The notes under the pieces are model-generated. The model searched no databases. It was given only the letters and a program-made list of their open reading frames with translations, and was not told where the DNA came from. DNA of 64,000 nt from Bifidobacterium breve. Lineage in GTDB: Bacteria > Actinomycetota > Actinomycetes > Nanopelagicales > Nanopelagicaceae. The stretch covers positions 1 to 64,000 of the forward strand of contig CAMCXZ010000001.1 of assembly GCA_945883725.1 (NCBI GenBank), written 5' to 3'. This document shows, piece after piece, positions 40,901 through 51,232 of this stretch (its first letter is position 1; the number at the start of each line of letters is the position of its first letter). Made by a program: the position numbers and the translations under genes.

Positions 40901-41047
40901 GAAGCAGGTGAGTTCACTTTGATTCATGACGGAACTTTGCGCCGTGGTGCACTAAGTCTGCAGTTTATCGCTTGGGTAGTTTTAATTATTTTGGCGCTAC
41001 CTGCCGGACGACGCAAGCGTGAGATCTCAGAAATGGAGCTCTCGTGA
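37997..41047 (+). CDS. Large GT2 glycosyltransferase with polytopic membrane region and extracytoplasmic C-terminus
   Basis: N-terminal GT-A (VTAVIVSHDGAIWLPEVVAAL), many TM segments, soluble C-terminal region. Confidence 0.85.
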   Translation: MATMKITDPFHVTAVIVSHDGAIWLPEVVAALSSQTRRLDQIVAVDTDSKDKSASLLKAAKIPVLSMPRDAGFGDAVYRAVEKFPKSNNERNEWIWVIHDDCAPKSDALEKLLTELVDRPNVAMAGPKLLGWHDRSHLLEVGVSITNNGTRWTGMEAHEYDQGQHDGVRDVLSVSTAGALIRRDVFEELGGYDPQLALFRDDVDFGWRIRMAGHSIIVVTDSVAFHAQAAASERRSVDVEGAFLHRPLLLDRRNSAYVLLANSSAWLLPWLILQLVTGAAIRSVGYLIAKLPGYASDEILAIASLIFRPAILRAARKERRIHRLLPPRIIADFIPPRFTQYRNAINNFFESIRDRIFAKLPTDNDIDEEFNDDADLLTPAKVVNWGSIFKRPHVVLGISLFIFILLSSRSRFGSLIGGALATTPHGTSSLWRSYIESWHQVGMGSSAPTPPWVALLSILSIFFFGKPAVLVTSLIFLAPAFMAISAYMFLKLVTANAWLRVSASMLYAISPVAIASVNTGRLGTLVLMIILPWIVANISSLDNFERISWRRIFGVALLISIATSFTLMVWLALLVVTAVGIGLDIRVFNRDLNQELFDQKLRRRIALLVTPLIVTAPWSLVAIIDPSRFLYEPGILLNGGGPNLAFLGNPGGPGALPWWAISPLTLVLIVAYFASTQMRQVAKMGITFLLLSVALSSLSITGNGTIAPTQLWVGIFLAIATLAAVTVGTIILNDLRDYLIATNINYRHILSAGLLLITVGYSATAISWNISQASSSPVYTKSVNILPEYLGVEADAKTLVLREITNREITSLAFYISRGSDITLGEPDVAPIQDPAIAKAVIELADGSGLTTSKTFADFGIKYLFAKNPIDKDVVRTIDALGGFARTSATTDGIVWKVSEPTGRLIFRDLKGEITLLASGGIGVTTSVPSPGVITLTENYDLGWQILQNGLKLERSENEAGLPQFKVLEAGEFTLIHDGTLRRGALSLQFIAWVVLIILALPAGRRKREISEMELS

Positions 41048-42345
41048 AGTTTCAGAAAGGTGCGATTTTAGTTGGGGCAATTGCTCTAGTTTTATTGGCT
41101 ACCAATTTATTTGATGCCAACACGAGTGCACGTCAATTTTCTAAGTCTTACCCTGCAGTTGTTTGCCCACCAAATCCAGCAGGCGTAACTACTACTACTT
41201 CAGTTGCATCGAAGAAGACACAGTTTTATCGAATTGGAAATAAGAGTTCAAAATTAGTAAGTATTAGAACATTTAGATATTCCAGTGTTAGCGATCCAAT
41301 CTTGCTTCAAACAGAAGGCCTTACTCCAGTAAGTTTCCAAAGCCGCACAGGTGTTTGGGCTGGCTCAGTTCTCTGCACCGCCCCTGCTGCTTCGCAATGG
41401 TTTGTCGGCGGAACTTCAGATGTGAGTAGTAAAGGTGTCGTTTATTTAGTTAATAGTGGGTTGAGTGCTTCGATTGTGGACATTTTCACCTGGAGCGAAA
41501 ATGGCGAGCAGGCAGTAAAGACTGTTTCCTTAAAAGCCAATTCAAGTACGGCAATAAAACTAGATTCTTTGGCACCGGGGGATTCCAACATTGTAGTTAA
41601 AGTTGTTGCTAGATCTGGCCGAGTCAATAGTTACTTAGTAGATGAGCGGGTCAAGGGACTACAGAAGTTAGGCGGTGATTCAGTTAATGCCATTTCCGCG
41701 CCATCCAAAAAATTCGTCATTACCGGTATCCCGCAACAATTAGTTAAGAAGAAAGCGCCAACACATTACCTGCGCATATTTGTGCCAGGGATAGCAGATG
41801 CTAATTTCACTCTTGAACTTCTCTCGAGCAATGGCCGATTTATTCCAACCGGCTTTAACGAGCGTAAATTGGTAAGCGGGAAAGTCGTGGAATTTAAAAT
41901 GACACCAGAGGTATCCAAGGGAGCCTTTGCGATTAAGTTGACCTCAGATCAACCGGTAGTTGCGGCTATTCGTTCTCGCGCCACCTCGAATGGAAATAGT
42001 GACTTTGTATGGACCACGCCTTCGCCAGCTCTTACTCCAATGCAGATTGCGATTGGTGGGCTGTTACCAAAAATTGTCTTTGCCGGTGATGTTATTGCCG
42101 TTGGTCTTAGAGTTGCGTATTCAAATGGAAAAGTTAAAGAACAGTCCATTACCGGTGCGGATCTAGTTAGTTGGCAAGTGCCAAATAATGCGATCGCGAT
42201 CACTATTCTTCGAGCTGGCGTTGATAATTACGCAGGCGCTCTAGTAGCGGCTAAGAGTGGTTATGCCTTCTTCCCAATTGCTTCAGGTGCCGAACTGACG
42301 AAAGTGGCAATCCCTTCGTCAAACATTCGGGTTCTAAATCCATAA
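41044..42345 (+). CDS. DUF5719-like secreted protein
   Basis: Signal peptide; CPPNPAG start of mature region; position between GT2 and DUF3499. Confidence 0.75.
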   Translation: MKFQKGAILVGAIALVLLATNLFDANTSARQFSKSYPAVVCPPNPAGVTTTTSVASKKTQFYRIGNKSSKLVSIRTFRYSSVSDPILLQTEGLTPVSFQSRTGVWAGSVLCTAPAASQWFVGGTSDVSSKGVVYLVNSGLSASIVDIFTWSENGEQAVKTVSLKANSSTAIKLDSLAPGDSNIVVKVVARSGRVNSYLVDERVKGLQKLGGDSVNAISAPSKKFVITGIPQQLVKKKAPTHYLRIFVPGIADANFTLELLSSNGRFIPTGFNERKLVSGKVVEFKMTPEVSKGAFAIKLTSDQPVVAAIRSRATSNGNSDFVWTTPSPALTPMQIAIGGLLPKIVFAGDVIAVGLRVAYSNGKVKEQSITGADLVSWQVPNNAIAITILRAGVDNYAGALVAAKSGYAFFPIASGAELTKVAIPSSNIRVLNP

Positions 42346-42374
42346 AAATCCCAAGTTTTTCAGGCACTGCCCAC

Positions 42375-42387
42375 TAATCTGAGACAT
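42375..42387 (+). promoter_or_regulatory. Leaderless-type -10, DUF3499: TAATCT-N7-ATG
   Basis: Hexamer 42375-42380. Confidence 0.6.
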
Positions 42388-42765
42388 ATGAGTTCTTTAA
42401 AAGTAGGCCGCGCGTGTTCTCGCGCTAGTTGCCGTCGTATGGCAACTATGACTTTGACCTACATTTATGCTGAATCAACAGCAGTTGTTGGACCACTGGC
42501 GACTTATTCCGAACCACATGCATACGATCTCTGCGAAATTCATGCAGAACGGTTGACAGTTCCGAATGGTTGGGAAGTTATTCGAGCACAAATTTCAGAT
42601 AATCAGAGCGGTCCATCTAACGATGATTTAATGGCGATCGCTGATGCAGTTCGCGAAGTAGCTGCGATGCCAGTTGCCGAAAATACTTCAACAACCGCAA
42701 CACTTGCTGCGAGTTCTGAGCACATTGGTCGTCGAGGTCATCTTCGAGCCGTACCAAATAAGTAA
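42388..42765 (+). CDS. DUF3499 family protein
   Basis: CSRASCRRMATMTLTYIYAESTAVVGPLATYSEPHAYDLCEIHAERLTVPNGWEV. Confidence 0.93.
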   Translation: MSSLKVGRACSRASCRRMATMTLTYIYAESTAVVGPLATYSEPHAYDLCEIHAERLTVPNGWEVIRAQISDNQSGPSNDDLMAIADAVREVAAMPVAENTSTTATLAASSEHIGRRGHLRAVPNK

Positions 42766-42780
42766 TCGAACGATTCAGTC

Positions 42781-44142
42781 ATGAGTGAAAATATCCCTGA
42801 TATTTTTAAAGCGTATGACATTCGCGGTTTAGTAGATAGCGAACTTTCACCAGATTTTGCTTTCGCAGTCGGATTAGCATTTGCCAGATTTCTTGAGATT
42901 GAACGTGAGCCAAGCACTGTGATCATTGGTGAAGACATGCGCCCTTCATCACCAGAACTAGCAGAGGCTTTTTCTGCCGGCGTTACTAGTAATGGCACAA
43001 ATGTAATTCGGATTGGTTTAGCATCGACAGACCTACTTTATTTTGCAGCTGGTTCAATGAACTTGCCAGGCGCCATGTTTACCGCCAGCCATAATCCGGC
43101 TGCTTATAACGGCATAAAGTTGTGTTTTAGTGGTGCTCGTCCAATCGGTAAAGAGACTGGCCTTCAGACCATCGAGAAATTTGTTCGTCAAGGCATGCCT
43201 GTTGCAATGCGCCCAGTTGGAGTTGAAACCACCGAGGATTTACTTGAAGCATATGCCGATCATTTACATAAATTAGTTTCATTCACAGGTAATCGTTGGC
43301 TAAAGATAGTTATTGATGCGGGCAACGGCATGGCTGGTTTTACTGCTCCAGCTATATTTAACCGGCTTAGCGCTGAGATAATTCCACTTTACTTTGAACT
43401 CGATGGAAACTTTCCTAACCACGAAGCAAATCCAATTGATCCAGCGAACTTGCGTGATCTTCAGAAAGCAGTTTTGGAACATAAGGCTGATATCGGGTTA
43501 GCCTTTGATGGCGATGCCGATCGTTGTTTTCTAGTAGATGAAAACGGTGAAACGGTTGATCCTTCTTTACTAACTTCGCTGATTGCAACTCGTGAGTTAG
43601 TTAAACACCCAGGGGCAACAATTATTCATAGTCTAATCTCGTCGCGAACCGTGGTCGAAGTAATTAACGAGCTAAGCGGAATACCAGTTAGGTCGCGCGT
43701 TGGGCATTCATACATAAAAGCACTTATGGCAGAGACTGGTGCAGTTTTCGGTGGCGAGCATTCTGGTCATTTCTACTTCAAGGATTTTTGGCGAGCAGAT
43801 TCTGGTGCGCTGGCTGCGCTACATGCTTTGGCTGCACTCGGCGAGTCTGACCTAACTATTTCTCAACTACTTGCGCCATTTAAAAGATATGTTGCAAGCG
43901 GTGAAGTAAATTCAAAAGTGGCGGATTCGGCCCTGGTCATAAAAGTGCTTCGAGAAAAATACGCAGAGCTCTCAGATTTTAAGATTGATGAACTAGATGG
44001 CTTAACAGTTTCTACAAAAACCTGGTGGTTTAATGTTCGTGCTTCAAATACCGAGCCTCTTCTTCGTTTAAATGTCGAAGCCGATACCGCCGCAAATATG
44101 GCAGCCCATCGTGACGAGTTATTGGCGCTAATTAACGCTTAA
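42781..44142 (+). CDS. manB: Phosphomannomutase/phosphoglucomutase
   Basis: FKAYDIRG, FTASHNPAAYNGIK, DGDADRCF, VRASNTEPLLRLN. Confidence 0.95.
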   Translation: MSENIPDIFKAYDIRGLVDSELSPDFAFAVGLAFARFLEIEREPSTVIIGEDMRPSSPELAEAFSAGVTSNGTNVIRIGLASTDLLYFAAGSMNLPGAMFTASHNPAAYNGIKLCFSGARPIGKETGLQTIEKFVRQGMPVAMRPVGVETTEDLLEAYADHLHKLVSFTGNRWLKIVIDAGNGMAGFTAPAIFNRLSAEIIPLYFELDGNFPNHEANPIDPANLRDLQKAVLEHKADIGLAFDGDADRCFLVDENGETVDPSLLTSLIATRELVKHPGATIIHSLISSRTVVEVINELSGIPVRSRVGHSYIKALMAETGAVFGGEHSGHFYFKDFWRADSGALAALHALAALGESDLTISQLLAPFKRYVASGEVNSKVADSALVIKVLREKYAELSDFKIDELDGLTVSTKTWWFNVRASNTEPLLRLNVEADTAANMAAHRDELLALINA

Positions 44143-44249
44143 CTGCTGCGGCTAAGTAGAACTCAACTGGGCATTGCCGATACTCTTGCCTTCTGGCGGG
44201 GTCCTGCCTAATTGACCATATCCTCTCTTTTCTATTTAGGAGTATTACC

Positions 44250-45536
44250 GTGAACGCACCTGTAACAAAGACCGTACCTCGCAATGACATTGCCGATGCT
44301 TCGCTAGCCGAGCAAGGCCGCAAGCGAATCGAGTGGGCAGAACGCAATATGCCAGTTCTTGCTCAGATCCGTGAACGATTTGAAAAGTCACAACCATTTG
44401 CTGGCATTCGCATTGCTGCCTGCATGCACGTGACTACTGAAACTGCCAACTTGATGCGCGTTCTAAAAGCAGGAGGCGCAGATATCGCACTTTGTGCATC
44501 TAATCCGCTATCAACTCAAGATGACACAGCTGCAGCCCTTGTCCATGAATATGGCATTAGTGTTTTCGCAAAGAATGCTGTTGATCGCGATGGCTACTAT
44601 TCACATTTGAATGCAGCTCTTGATATCGAACCACACCAAGTATTCGATGATGGCTGTGATTTAGTAAATGTTCTACATACAACTCGCCAAGAATTGATTC
44701 CAAATGTTGCGGGCGGTTGCGAAGAAACTACAACTGGTGTTATTCGCCTAACTCAGATGGCAAAAGACGGTGCTTTAAAGTTCCCAATGATTGCTGTTAA
44801 TGACACCGACACACAGCATATGTTTGATAATCGTTACGGAACCGGACAATCGACACTCGATGCAGTTTTCCGTGCTACAAATTACCTACTTGCTGGCCGC
44901 ATTGTTGTTGTAGCTGGATTTGGTTACTGCGGAAAAGGTGTAGCAGAGCGCGCCAAGGGCATGGGCGCAGATGTGATCGTTACTGAAATTGATCCAACGA
45001 AAGCACTTGATGCCATGATGCAAGGATTCCGCGTTATGCCGATGACTGATGCGGCAAAAGTTGGCGATGTATTCATTACAGTTACTGGTAACCGCGATGT
45101 TCTTCGTGATGAGCACTTTGCAGAAATGAAGGATGGCGCAATCATGGCCAACTCGGGACACTTCGATATTGAAATCGATGTAGCTTGGCTAGAAAAGAAC
45201 GCGAAGAGCAAGAATGCCAAGATGCGTCATCAAACCGATGAATATGTATTATCTGACGGACGTCGTCTGCTCCTGATTGCTGAAGGCCGTTTAGTAAACC
45301 TCGGCGCTGCCGAAGGTCACCCAGCATCTGTTATGGATATGTCATTCTCAGATCAAGCGCTAACTGCTGAATATCTCGTGAAAGAAGCTAAGAATCTCAC
45401 AGCTGGAATTCATGAAGTTCCTACCTATATAGACAAAGAAGTTGCCAGCCTTAAACTAAGCAGCATGGGTGGCAAGATCGATGTTCTTACACCAGCACAA
45501 GACTTGTACTTGAATTCTTGGGAACACGGAAGCTAA
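44250..45536 (+). CDS. ahcY: Adenosylhomocysteinase
   Basis: [40 protein letters not shown] start behind AGGAG. Confidence 0.96.
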   Translation: MNAPVTKTVPRNDIADASLAEQGRKRIEWAERNMPVLAQIRERFEKSQPFAGIRIAACMHVTTETANLMRVLKAGGADIALCASNPLSTQDDTAAALVHEYGISVFAKNAVDRDGYYSHLNAALDIEPHQVFDDGCDLVNVLHTTRQELIPNVAGGCEETTTGVIRLTQMAKDGALKFPMIAVNDTDTQHMFDNRYGTGQSTLDAVFRATNYLLAGRIVVVAGFGYCGKGVAERAKGMGADVIVTEIDPTKALDAMMQGFRVMPMTDAAKVGDVFITVTGNRDVLRDEHFAEMKDGAIMANSGHFDIEIDVAWLEKNAKSKNAKMRHQTDEYVLSDGRRLLLIAEGRLVNLGAAEGHPASVMDMSFSDQALTAEYLVKEAKNLTAGIHEVPTYIDKEVASLKLSSMGGKIDVLTPAQDLYLNSWEHGS

Positions 45537-46214
45537 ATGACTTTAGTCATGGTCGTCGATGACGACCAGGATCTGGCGGAGATGCTCGGCATCGTTTTAA
45601 CCGGTGCCGGCATCGACGTGGATTTAGTAAGTCGCGGCGATGAAGTGCTTGATGTTTTCCGCAATAATCCACCAGATTTAGTTTTGTTAGATGTTATGTT
45701 GCCCGGATTAGATGGCATCGAGGTATGTAAATTAATTAGGGCCGAATCTATGGTGCCAATTGTGATGTTATCGGCCAAGGGAGATACTCACGATGTGGTT
45801 CGTGGTCTCGAAGCAGGTGCTGATGATTACATGGTCAAACCGTTTAAGCATCCATCTGAATTAATTGCGCGAATCCGCACCCGTTTACGTCGGACAAATA
45901 CTGATATTTCTGGGCTACTAACAATTGCTGATTTAGTAATCGATGTAGTTGCGCATCAGGTCGCACGTGCTGGTAAACAAATCGCGTTGACTCGACTTGA
46001 ATTTGATCTTTTAGTCGCACTAGCTCGCGAACCAGGTCGAGTCTTCTCGCGCGATGCGCTACTAAGTGAAGTTTGGGGCTATCGTCATTCAACAGATACC
46101 CGACTTGTGAACGTTCACGTGCAACGTCTTCGTGCCAAAGTTGAACACGATCCAGAGCATCCTGAAATTGTTGTAACCGTGCGAGGTGTTGGTTACAAAG
46201 CCGGCGGCCAGTAA
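45537..46214 (+). CDS. mtrA: Two-component response regulator MtrA
   Basis: OmpR-type receiver and winged helix; gene order ahcY-mtrA-mtrB. Confidence 0.92.
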   Translation: MTLVMVVDDDQDLAEMLGIVLTGAGIDVDLVSRGDEVLDVFRNNPPDLVLLDVMLPGLDGIEVCKLIRAESMVPIVMLSAKGDTHDVVRGLEAGADDYMVKPFKHPSELIARIRTRLRRTNTDISGLLTIADLVIDVVAHQVARAGKQIALTRLEFDLLVALAREPGRVFSRDALLSEVWGYRHSTDTRLVNVHVQRLRAKVEHDPEHPEIVVTVRGVGYKAGGQ

Positions 46215-47753
46215 ATGCGATCTGGCAATGCTTACAAAACACACTCTCTAGCTCTGCGAGTAGTTCTTTCGACGATCTTTCTTTCGCTGGTAGTCGTATC
46301 CATTACCGGTTCAACGCTTTATTCCAGGCTTTCAACGGGTATCAAGCAAGTAAATGTAGATACCGCAATTATTGAAGCTCGTTCTACGATCTTTAGCGCC
46401 CAGTATCGCCTTGCTATTGCTACGGGAAATCCGTCCGACTCGGTCCGAGAAATATTTAGTTCAGTAATTACTTCTGCAACGACTGTTGGATCTAATGAGA
46501 GTGGCCGTGAAGTTGTAATTCTGCAGGTGCCAGGATCGGCCATTGGCAAATCAAACTATGAGATAAGCTCAAATTTAGTTTCAAATAGTTCAATTCCAGA
46601 ATTTCTGCGCAATAAAGTGCGTAACTCTGAAAACCTTGAGTATTCATATGTGCGGATTGATTATGCTGGCTCAAATTCGGTAAATGGTTTCGCCGTAGGG
46701 CAGCGAATCAGCATCCCTGACGATGGTGATTACGAGATGTATGTTCTGTTCAGTCTCGCAGATCAAGTTGCAACTCTTTCTTTGATTAGTAATTCTTTGT
46801 ATTTAACTGGCTTAGCTCTAATTATCTTGATTGCTTTGATTATCTGGATTGTAGTTCGACAAGTAGTTAAACCAGTTCGCGATGCGGTTCGAATTTCTCA
46901 GCAATTTACTGATGGGGATTTTACCCAACGCATGCAGATTAAGAGCAACGACGAAATTGCCAGCCTTGGAAACGCATTCAATGAGATGGCTGAATCATTG
47001 CAAAAGCAAATCACTAGACTTGAGAATTTATCGCGGGTACAGCAGCGTTTTGTATCTGATGTTTCGCATGAGTTGCGTACTCCGTTAACAACTTTACGAA
47101 TGGCATCTGAAGTAATTCACAACGCACGCGAGGGTTTTGATCCTGTTATTGCCCGAAGTTCTGAGCTTTTGATCGGACAAATTGATCGTTTTGAGCGCTT
47201 GCTCGAAGACTTGCTTGAAATCAGCAGATTTGATGCCGAGGTAGCAGAGTTAGAAGCTGTTGAATTTGATATCTGTGGCTCGCTTGAGCGTTGTATTGCT
47301 GATCTTTCGCTTGTGGCTAAAGAAAATGGAATTGAAATTAATCTAAATCGCCCTTGTGATTCGGTATTTGTAAATGGTGATATTCGCCGAGTTGAGCGGG
47401 TAGTTCGAAATCTATTGAGTAACGCGATAGATCACGCTGAAGGTAAGCCCATAGACGTACGAGTAATGGCTTCACCTGAAGATATTGCTATTGGCATTCG
47501 TGATTATGGTGTTGGTATTGAGCCAAGATTGCTCAATCGAGTTTTCGATCGATTCTGGCGAGCTGATCCATCTCGCGCCCGAACACGTGGCGGCACTGGT
47601 TTGGGATTATCGATTGCTCTTGAAGATGCTCGTCTACATAATGGCGAACTCGAAGCTTGGGGTGAACTTGGTAAAGGTTCGCACTTTGTACTTTACCTGC
47701 CACGACGAGCAGGTGATCAACTGCATTCTAGGTTGATTTCGCTAAAAGGTTAA
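46215..47753 (+). CDS. mtrB: Two-component sensor kinase MtrB
   Basis: Two TM segments, HAMP, SDVSHELRTPLTTLRMASE, HATPase GTGLGLSIA. Confidence 0.92.
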   Translation: MRSGNAYKTHSLALRVVLSTIFLSLVVVSITGSTLYSRLSTGIKQVNVDTAIIEARSTIFSAQYRLAIATGNPSDSVREIFSSVITSATTVGSNESGREVVILQVPGSAIGKSNYEISSNLVSNSSIPEFLRNKVRNSENLEYSYVRIDYAGSNSVNGFAVGQRISIPDDGDYEMYVLFSLADQVATLSLISNSLYLTGLALIILIALIIWIVVRQVVKPVRDAVRISQQFTDGDFTQRMQIKSNDEIASLGNAFNEMAESLQKQITRLENLSRVQQRFVSDVSHELRTPLTTLRMASEVIHNAREGFDPVIARSSELLIGQIDRFERLLEDLLEISRFDAEVAELEAVEFDICGSLERCIADLSLVAKENGIEINLNRPCDSVFVNGDIRRVERVVRNLLSNAIDHAEGKPIDVRVMASPEDIAIGIRDYGVGIEPRLLNRVFDRFWRADPSRARTRGGTGLGLSIALEDARLHNGELEAWGELGKGSHFVLYLPRRAGDQLHSRLISLKG

Positions 47754-47796
47754 CCACAACTAATTTTTGCCAGCAATTTTATTATTCGCTCGAGTT

Positions 47797-47808
47797 TAAT
47801 CTTTATCC
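47797..47808 (+). promoter_or_regulatory. Leaderless-type -10, comF: TAATCT-N6-ATG
   Basis: Hexamer 47797-47802. Confidence 0.6.
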
Positions 47809-48456
47809 ATGCGCTTATTCTCAGATTTCAAATTTCTACTATTTCCAACTAGATGTTTTGGCTGCCGAGAACTTGATTATTCAATTTGTTCAAAGTGTCG
47901 AAAGCTTTGGAACCCACATCTTTATCAAAGCAGGGTTTCTAATCTGGCCGTCTACTCTTCGATTTCATATTCTCCGGTCGCAAAAAATATATTGTTAGCT
48001 GCGAAAGAGCAGAGTGTGAAATCAGCAGATCAATTAGTTAGTAACGCTATTAAGGCATCTTTATACGAACTATTTCAAAAACATCCCAGTTGTGCCTTAG
48101 TTCCAATTCCATCAGGGCGCACTTCTAACCGCAGGCGTGGGAGAGAGTTCGTGAATGAGATGGCTATTTCGGTAGCTAGAGATTTTGGGGTGGCTGTTTT
48201 ACCCATACTCGAGCATCAAAGAATTATTCGTGATCAAAGTAGATTGAATATCTCTAGCCGTCGTGAGAATCTGGCTATGGGGCTGTCGATAAAACCTGAA
48301 TTCCTCGGGAAATATTCAGGTGAGAATCTGGTTATTTTGGATGATCTGGTAACCACCGGAGCCACGATCAATGAGGCAAACCGAGCCTTAACTAGGGGCG
48401 GTTTTGTCGTGAAGGCGGCTGCAACGGCTTGCGTGGCGCTGCGTAGGCGTGAATAA
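47809..48456 (+). CDS. comF: ComF family phosphoribosyltransferase-like protein
   Basis: CFGCRELDYSICSKC zinc motif; VILDDLVTTGATINEA PRPP loop. Confidence 0.9.
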   Translation: MRLFSDFKFLLFPTRCFGCRELDYSICSKCRKLWNPHLYQSRVSNLAVYSSISYSPVAKNILLAAKEQSVKSADQLVSNAIKASLYELFQKHPSCALVPIPSGRTSNRRRGREFVNEMAISVARDFGVAVLPILEHQRIIRDQSRLNISSRRENLAMGLSIKPEFLGKYSGENLVILDDLVTTGATINEANRALTRGGFVVKAAATACVALRRRE

Positions 48457-48555
48457 CCCCTAAGATTGGGGAGTTATCTCGCAAGTTGGCAGCTGCTTGG
48501 TAGTTGGTTCGGAAAATGCCAGCAAAAGTAACTTTGAAAGGTCATAGGTGGCTAA

Positions 48556-51222
48556 ATGCCTGCAATTCTCGATCGGATTATGCGCGCTGGCGAAGGCCGC
48601 ATCCTAAAAGAATTGAGCAAGACTGTTGTCAAAGTTAACTCCTTTGAAGCCGCGACAGTTGCCCTATCTGATGAAGAACTGCGCGCCAAGACTGATGAGT
48701 TTAAAGCCCGTTATGCCAAAGGCGAATCACTTGATGACTTATTGCCCGAAGCATTCGCCACAGTCCGTGAAGCAGCAAAGCGCACCTTAGGTCAGCGTCA
48801 TTACGACGTGCAGTTAATGGGTGGGGCAGCCATGCACTCAGGAAATATTGCTGAAATGCGTACAGGTGAAGGCAAGACTCTGGTTGCGACACTCCCTTCT
48901 TATTTAAATGCGATTGCTGGCAAAGGTGTTCACGTTGTTACGGTTAACGACTACCTCGCCGAGCGCGATAGCGAATGGATGGGTCGTATCCATCGTTTCT
49001 TAGGTCTAACCGTTGGCGTAATTCTAAACAACATGACTCCGTCAGAGCGTCGCGATGCTTATAACTGCGACGTTACTTATGGCACTAACAATGAGTTTGG
49101 GTTCGATTACTTGCGCGACAACATGGCGTGGTCACTTGATGAGTGCGTACAACGTGAACATTTCTTTGCAGTAGTTGACGAAGTTGACTCAATTTTAATT
49201 GATGAAGCACGTACTCCGCTGATCATTTCCGGACCAGCTGATAAAGCCACTAAGTGGTATGTCGAGTTTGCGAATCTCGTTTTGAAATTGGAACGCGATG
49301 TTCATTACGAAATCGATGAAAAGAAGAAAACTGTAGGCATCCTCGAAGAAGGTGTTACGCGCGTAGAACAGATGCTGCAGATTGAAAACCTTTACGAAGC
49401 AGTCAATACGCCTATGATCGGCTACTTAAATAATGCAGTGCGTGCAAAAGAGCTATTCAAACGCGATAAAGATTACGTAGTCATGAATGGTGAACTGCTG
49501 ATTGTTGATGAGCACACTGGCCGCATGTTGGCCGGTCGTCGCTATAGCGAAGGCTTACATCAAGCTCTTGAAGCCAAAGAACGCATTGAAATCAAGGATG
49601 AAAACCAGACTTTGGCAACAATTACGCTTCAGAACTATTTCCGTCTCTACCAAACAATCTCCGGCATGACTGGTACTGCGATGACCGAAGCATCAGAATT
49701 TCAGCAGATTTATAAACTTGGCGTTGTGCCAATTCCTACCAACCGCAGCATGGTCCGTATCGATCAAGCGGATCTGGTCTATAAGTCCGAACTTGGCAAA
49801 TTCAGTGCAGTAGCAAAAGATATTGTGGAACGTCACCGCAAAGGTCAACCTGTTCTGGTCGGTACTGTCAGCGTTGAAAAATCAGAAGAACTATCAGCAA
49901 TCTTACGTAAATCAGGCGTTGCTCACGAAGTGCTAAATGCTAAGCATCACGAGCGCGAAGCCACAATCATCGCGCGCGCCGGTATTAAAGGCGCTGTAAC
50001 TGTCGCAACAAACATGGCGGGCCGCGGTACCGACATCATGCTCGGTGGTAACCCAGAGTTCATGGCAGATTTCGAATTACAACGTCGCGGAATTTCACCA
50101 GTAGATAATGCAGCTGAATACGAAGCAGCCTGGCCAACTGAGATTGCTCGCCAAAAAGCAGCTGTAGCGAAAGAGCACGAAGAAGTTATCGCACTCGGCG
50201 GTCTATATGTTCTCGGTACCGAACGCCACGAATCTCGACGTATTGATAATCAGCTGCGTGGTCGTTCCGGTCGTCAAGGTGATCCTGGTGAATCACGCTT
50301 CTATCTTTCGCTTCAAGATGACTTAATGCGTCGCTTTAACTCCGGCATCGTAGAGCGTGTTCTATCAGCGGCTGGTATTCCTGAGGATGAACCAATCGAA
50401 TCAAAGATGGTCAGCAATGCAATTCGCTCGGCTCAGACACAAGTTGAAGCACAGAACTTTGAAATTCGTAAGAATGTTTTGAAGTATGACGATGTAATGA
50501 ATCGTCAACGAGAAGTAATTTATGGTGAACGTCGCTTAGTTCTCGAAGGCAAAGACCTAAAGGAACAAGTCATAGAATTCATGCAAGATACTTTGGCGGC
50601 TTATGTCGATGCAGCTACTGCTTCGGGCTACGCTGAAGATTGGGATCTTGAGACGCTCTGGAACCACCTAAAAGTTATCTATCCGGTCTCCTTTGTCCCA
50701 GCTGATCTAGATGCCGAACTTGGCGGTCGCGCAGGGTTAGATGTAGAGCTACTAAAGCACCGCGTTCTTGAAGATTTAGCCAAGGCATACGCAGATCGTG
50801 AAAGTGCCTTGAGTTCTGAAGTTACTCGTGAACTTGAACGCAAGGTTCTACTTTCGGTTCTAGATCGCAAATGGCGCGAACATCTTTACGAAATGGACTA
50901 CTTACAAGAAGGAATTGGCCTTCGTGCCATGGCCCAACGCGATCCGCTAGTTGAATATCAGCGCGAAGGTTACGAGCTATTTGCAGCCATGATGGATGCA
51001 ATCAAGGAAGAAATTGCTGGATTCCTATTCAATGTCGAAGTAACTGTCGAATCATCTGAAGTTCAAGCAAAAGGCATTGAAGCTAAACCAGTTTCGCCGA
51101 TCGGATTGCAATACAGCGCAGCCGATGAGAATGGCAATGTCACTAAGAATGATGTTTCGCGAAATGCCCCTTGCCCATGTGGTTCAGGCAAGAAGTACAA
51201 GCGTTGCCACGGCGGCGCTTAA
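48556..51222 (+). CDS. secA: Preprotein translocase ATPase SecA
   Basis: [33 protein letters not shown]-terminal [15 protein letters not shown]. Confidence 0.98.
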   Translation: MPAILDRIMRAGEGRILKELSKTVVKVNSFEAATVALSDEELRAKTDEFKARYAKGESLDDLLPEAFATVREAAKRTLGQRHYDVQLMGGAAMHSGNIAEMRTGEGKTLVATLPSYLNAIAGKGVHVVTVNDYLAERDSEWMGRIHRFLGLTVGVILNNMTPSERRDAYNCDVTYGTNNEFGFDYLRDNMAWSLDECVQREHFFAVVDEVDSILIDEARTPLIISGPADKATKWYVEFANLVLKLERDVHYEIDEKKKTVGILEEGVTRVEQMLQIENLYEAVNTPMIGYLNNAVRAKELFKRDKDYVVMNGELLIVDEHTGRMLAGRRYSEGLHQALEAKERIEIKDENQTLATITLQNYFRLYQTISGMTGTAMTEASEFQQIYKLGVVPIPTNRSMVRIDQADLVYKSELGKFSAVAKDIVERHRKGQPVLVGTVSVEKSEELSAILRKSGVAHEVLNAKHHEREATIIARAGIKGAVTVATNMAGRGTDIMLGGNPEFMADFELQRRGISPVDNAAEYEAAWPTEIARQKAAVAKEHEEVIALGGLYVLGTERHESRRIDNQLRGRSGRQGDPGESRFYLSLQDDLMRRFNSGIVERVLSAAGIPEDEPIESKMVSNAIRSAQTQVEAQNFEIRKNVLKYDDVMNRQREVIYGERRLVLEGKDLKEQVIEFMQDTLAAYVDAATASGYAEDWDLETLWNHLKVIYPVSFVPADLDAELGGRAGLDVELLKHRVLEDLAKAYADRESALSSEVTRELERKVLLSVLDRKWREHLYEMDYLQEGIGLRAMAQRDPLVEYQREGYELFAAMMDAIKEEIAGFLFNVEVTVESSEVQAKGIEAKPVSPIGLQYSAADENGNVTKNDVSRNAPCPCGSGKKYKRCHGGA

Positions 51223-51232
51223 CTCGTTAGGC

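Noticed and set aside
44143-44249. Possible SAH riboswitch upstream of ahcY
   Set aside because: Could not find the conserved SAH aptamer core; only a weak 5-bp stem is visible
45844-46242. 132-aa minus-strand ORF antisense to mtrA
   Set aside because: Shadow ORF on a conserved response regulator
48458-48472. CCCCTAAGATTGGGG after comF as an intrinsic terminator
   Set aside because: Only four G-C pairs with mismatches and no U tract
48516-48640. Short [22 protein letters not shown]... overlapping the secA start, considered as an hpf relic
   Set aside because: No convincing HPF similarity, out of frame with secA, and overlaps its AGGTGG ribosome site
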